From Acidimicrobiaceae bacterium (lineage in GTDB: Bacteria > Actinomycetota > Acidimicrobiia > Acidimicrobiales > UBA8592), in NCBI GenBank assembly GCA_002713485.1, contig PAWI01000015.1:1-6270 (forward strand): a DNA stretch of 6,270 nt, read 5' to 3'. A program made the position numbers and the translations under genes. Every line of letters begins with the position of its first letter. Position 1 is the first letter of the stretch. Of the stretch, positions 6,194 through 6,270 are shown one piece after another. The notes under the pieces were generated by a model. That model searched no databases. It was not told where the DNA came from and saw only the letters and a program-made list of their open reading frames with translations.

Positions 6194-6199
6194 CTGATT

Positions 6200-6228
6200 A
6201 TTCTGCCAAATATTCGCTCTTGTCGCAA
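6200..6228 (-). promoter_or_regulatory. Candidate sigma70-like promoter of the transporter operon
   Basis: On the - strand TTGCGA (6223-6228, 4 of 6 to consensus) and CAGAAT (6200-6205, 4 of 6) are 17 bases apart, and a start near 6193 would follow. Both boxes are imperfect, and the AT-rich flank up to 6270 offers other weak matches (for instance around TTATATAAATT). This choice rests on spacing and on its fit with the adjacent inverted repeat. Confidence 0.4.
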
Positions 6229-6270
6229 CATATTTGAATAGATTAGCAATTTATATAACTTTTACGTTAC

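Noticed and set aside
1..6270. CRISPR arrays, tRNA or rRNA genes, insertion sequences
   Set aside because: No regularly spaced repeats, cloverleaf or rRNA segments, transposase motifs or terminal inverted repeats were seen.

Overview
The window looks like a moderately AT-rich actinobacterial genome, probably a member of the class Acidimicrobiia or a marine relative. The main clue is the solute-binding lipoprotein, whose lipobox Cys is followed at once by Gly, four Asp and a long Ser/Asp tether. That style is common in Acidimicrobiia transport lipoproteins. This placement is an inference from protein style, not from a marker gene.

Layout. On the + strand, the 3' end of a sulfatase gene (1-258) overlaps a phosphotransferase/ecdysteroid-kinase-like gene (255-1316) by four bases (GTGA), so the two are probably co-translated. 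A 121-bp tail-to-tail gap separates them from a four-gene operon on the - strand that is read from right to left. The order of transcription is: a 752-residue solute-binding lipoprotein (3884-6142), an SsuB/TauB-type ATPase (3015-3788), an SsuC/TauC-type permease (2063-3028) and a TetR-family regulator (1438-2031). No stretch over 300 bases lacks a gene.

The most unusual gene is the binding protein. Its N-terminal half is a complete type I binding protein of the LivJ/LivK (Peripla_BP_6) kind. An Ala/Pro-rich linker joins it in frame to a complete type II binding domain of the SsuA/THI5 (NMT1) kind. These two folds normally serve different ABC transporters (LivFGHM versus SsuBC/TauBC). Only the SsuBC-type ATPase and permease are present here, so the lipoprotein could be a two-headed receptor feeding one importer.

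Regulation. The intergenic region upstream of the lipoprotein gene holds a candidate sigma70-like promoter. Immediately downstream of it lies a perfect 8+8-bp inverted repeat with a 3-bp spacer (6175-6193), placed where a repressor would block initiation. The TetR gene at the end of the same operon is the obvious candidate to bind it, giving a self-regulated substrate-responsive operon. A strong 11-bp hairpin (3828-3857) separates the binding-protein gene from the ATPase gene and probably sets unequal expression of receptor and transporter.

The ligand cannot be read from the sequence. A neighbouring sulfatase together with an SsuA-like domain makes an organosulfur compound possible, but the two gene groups are convergent and separately transcribed, so this link is weak.
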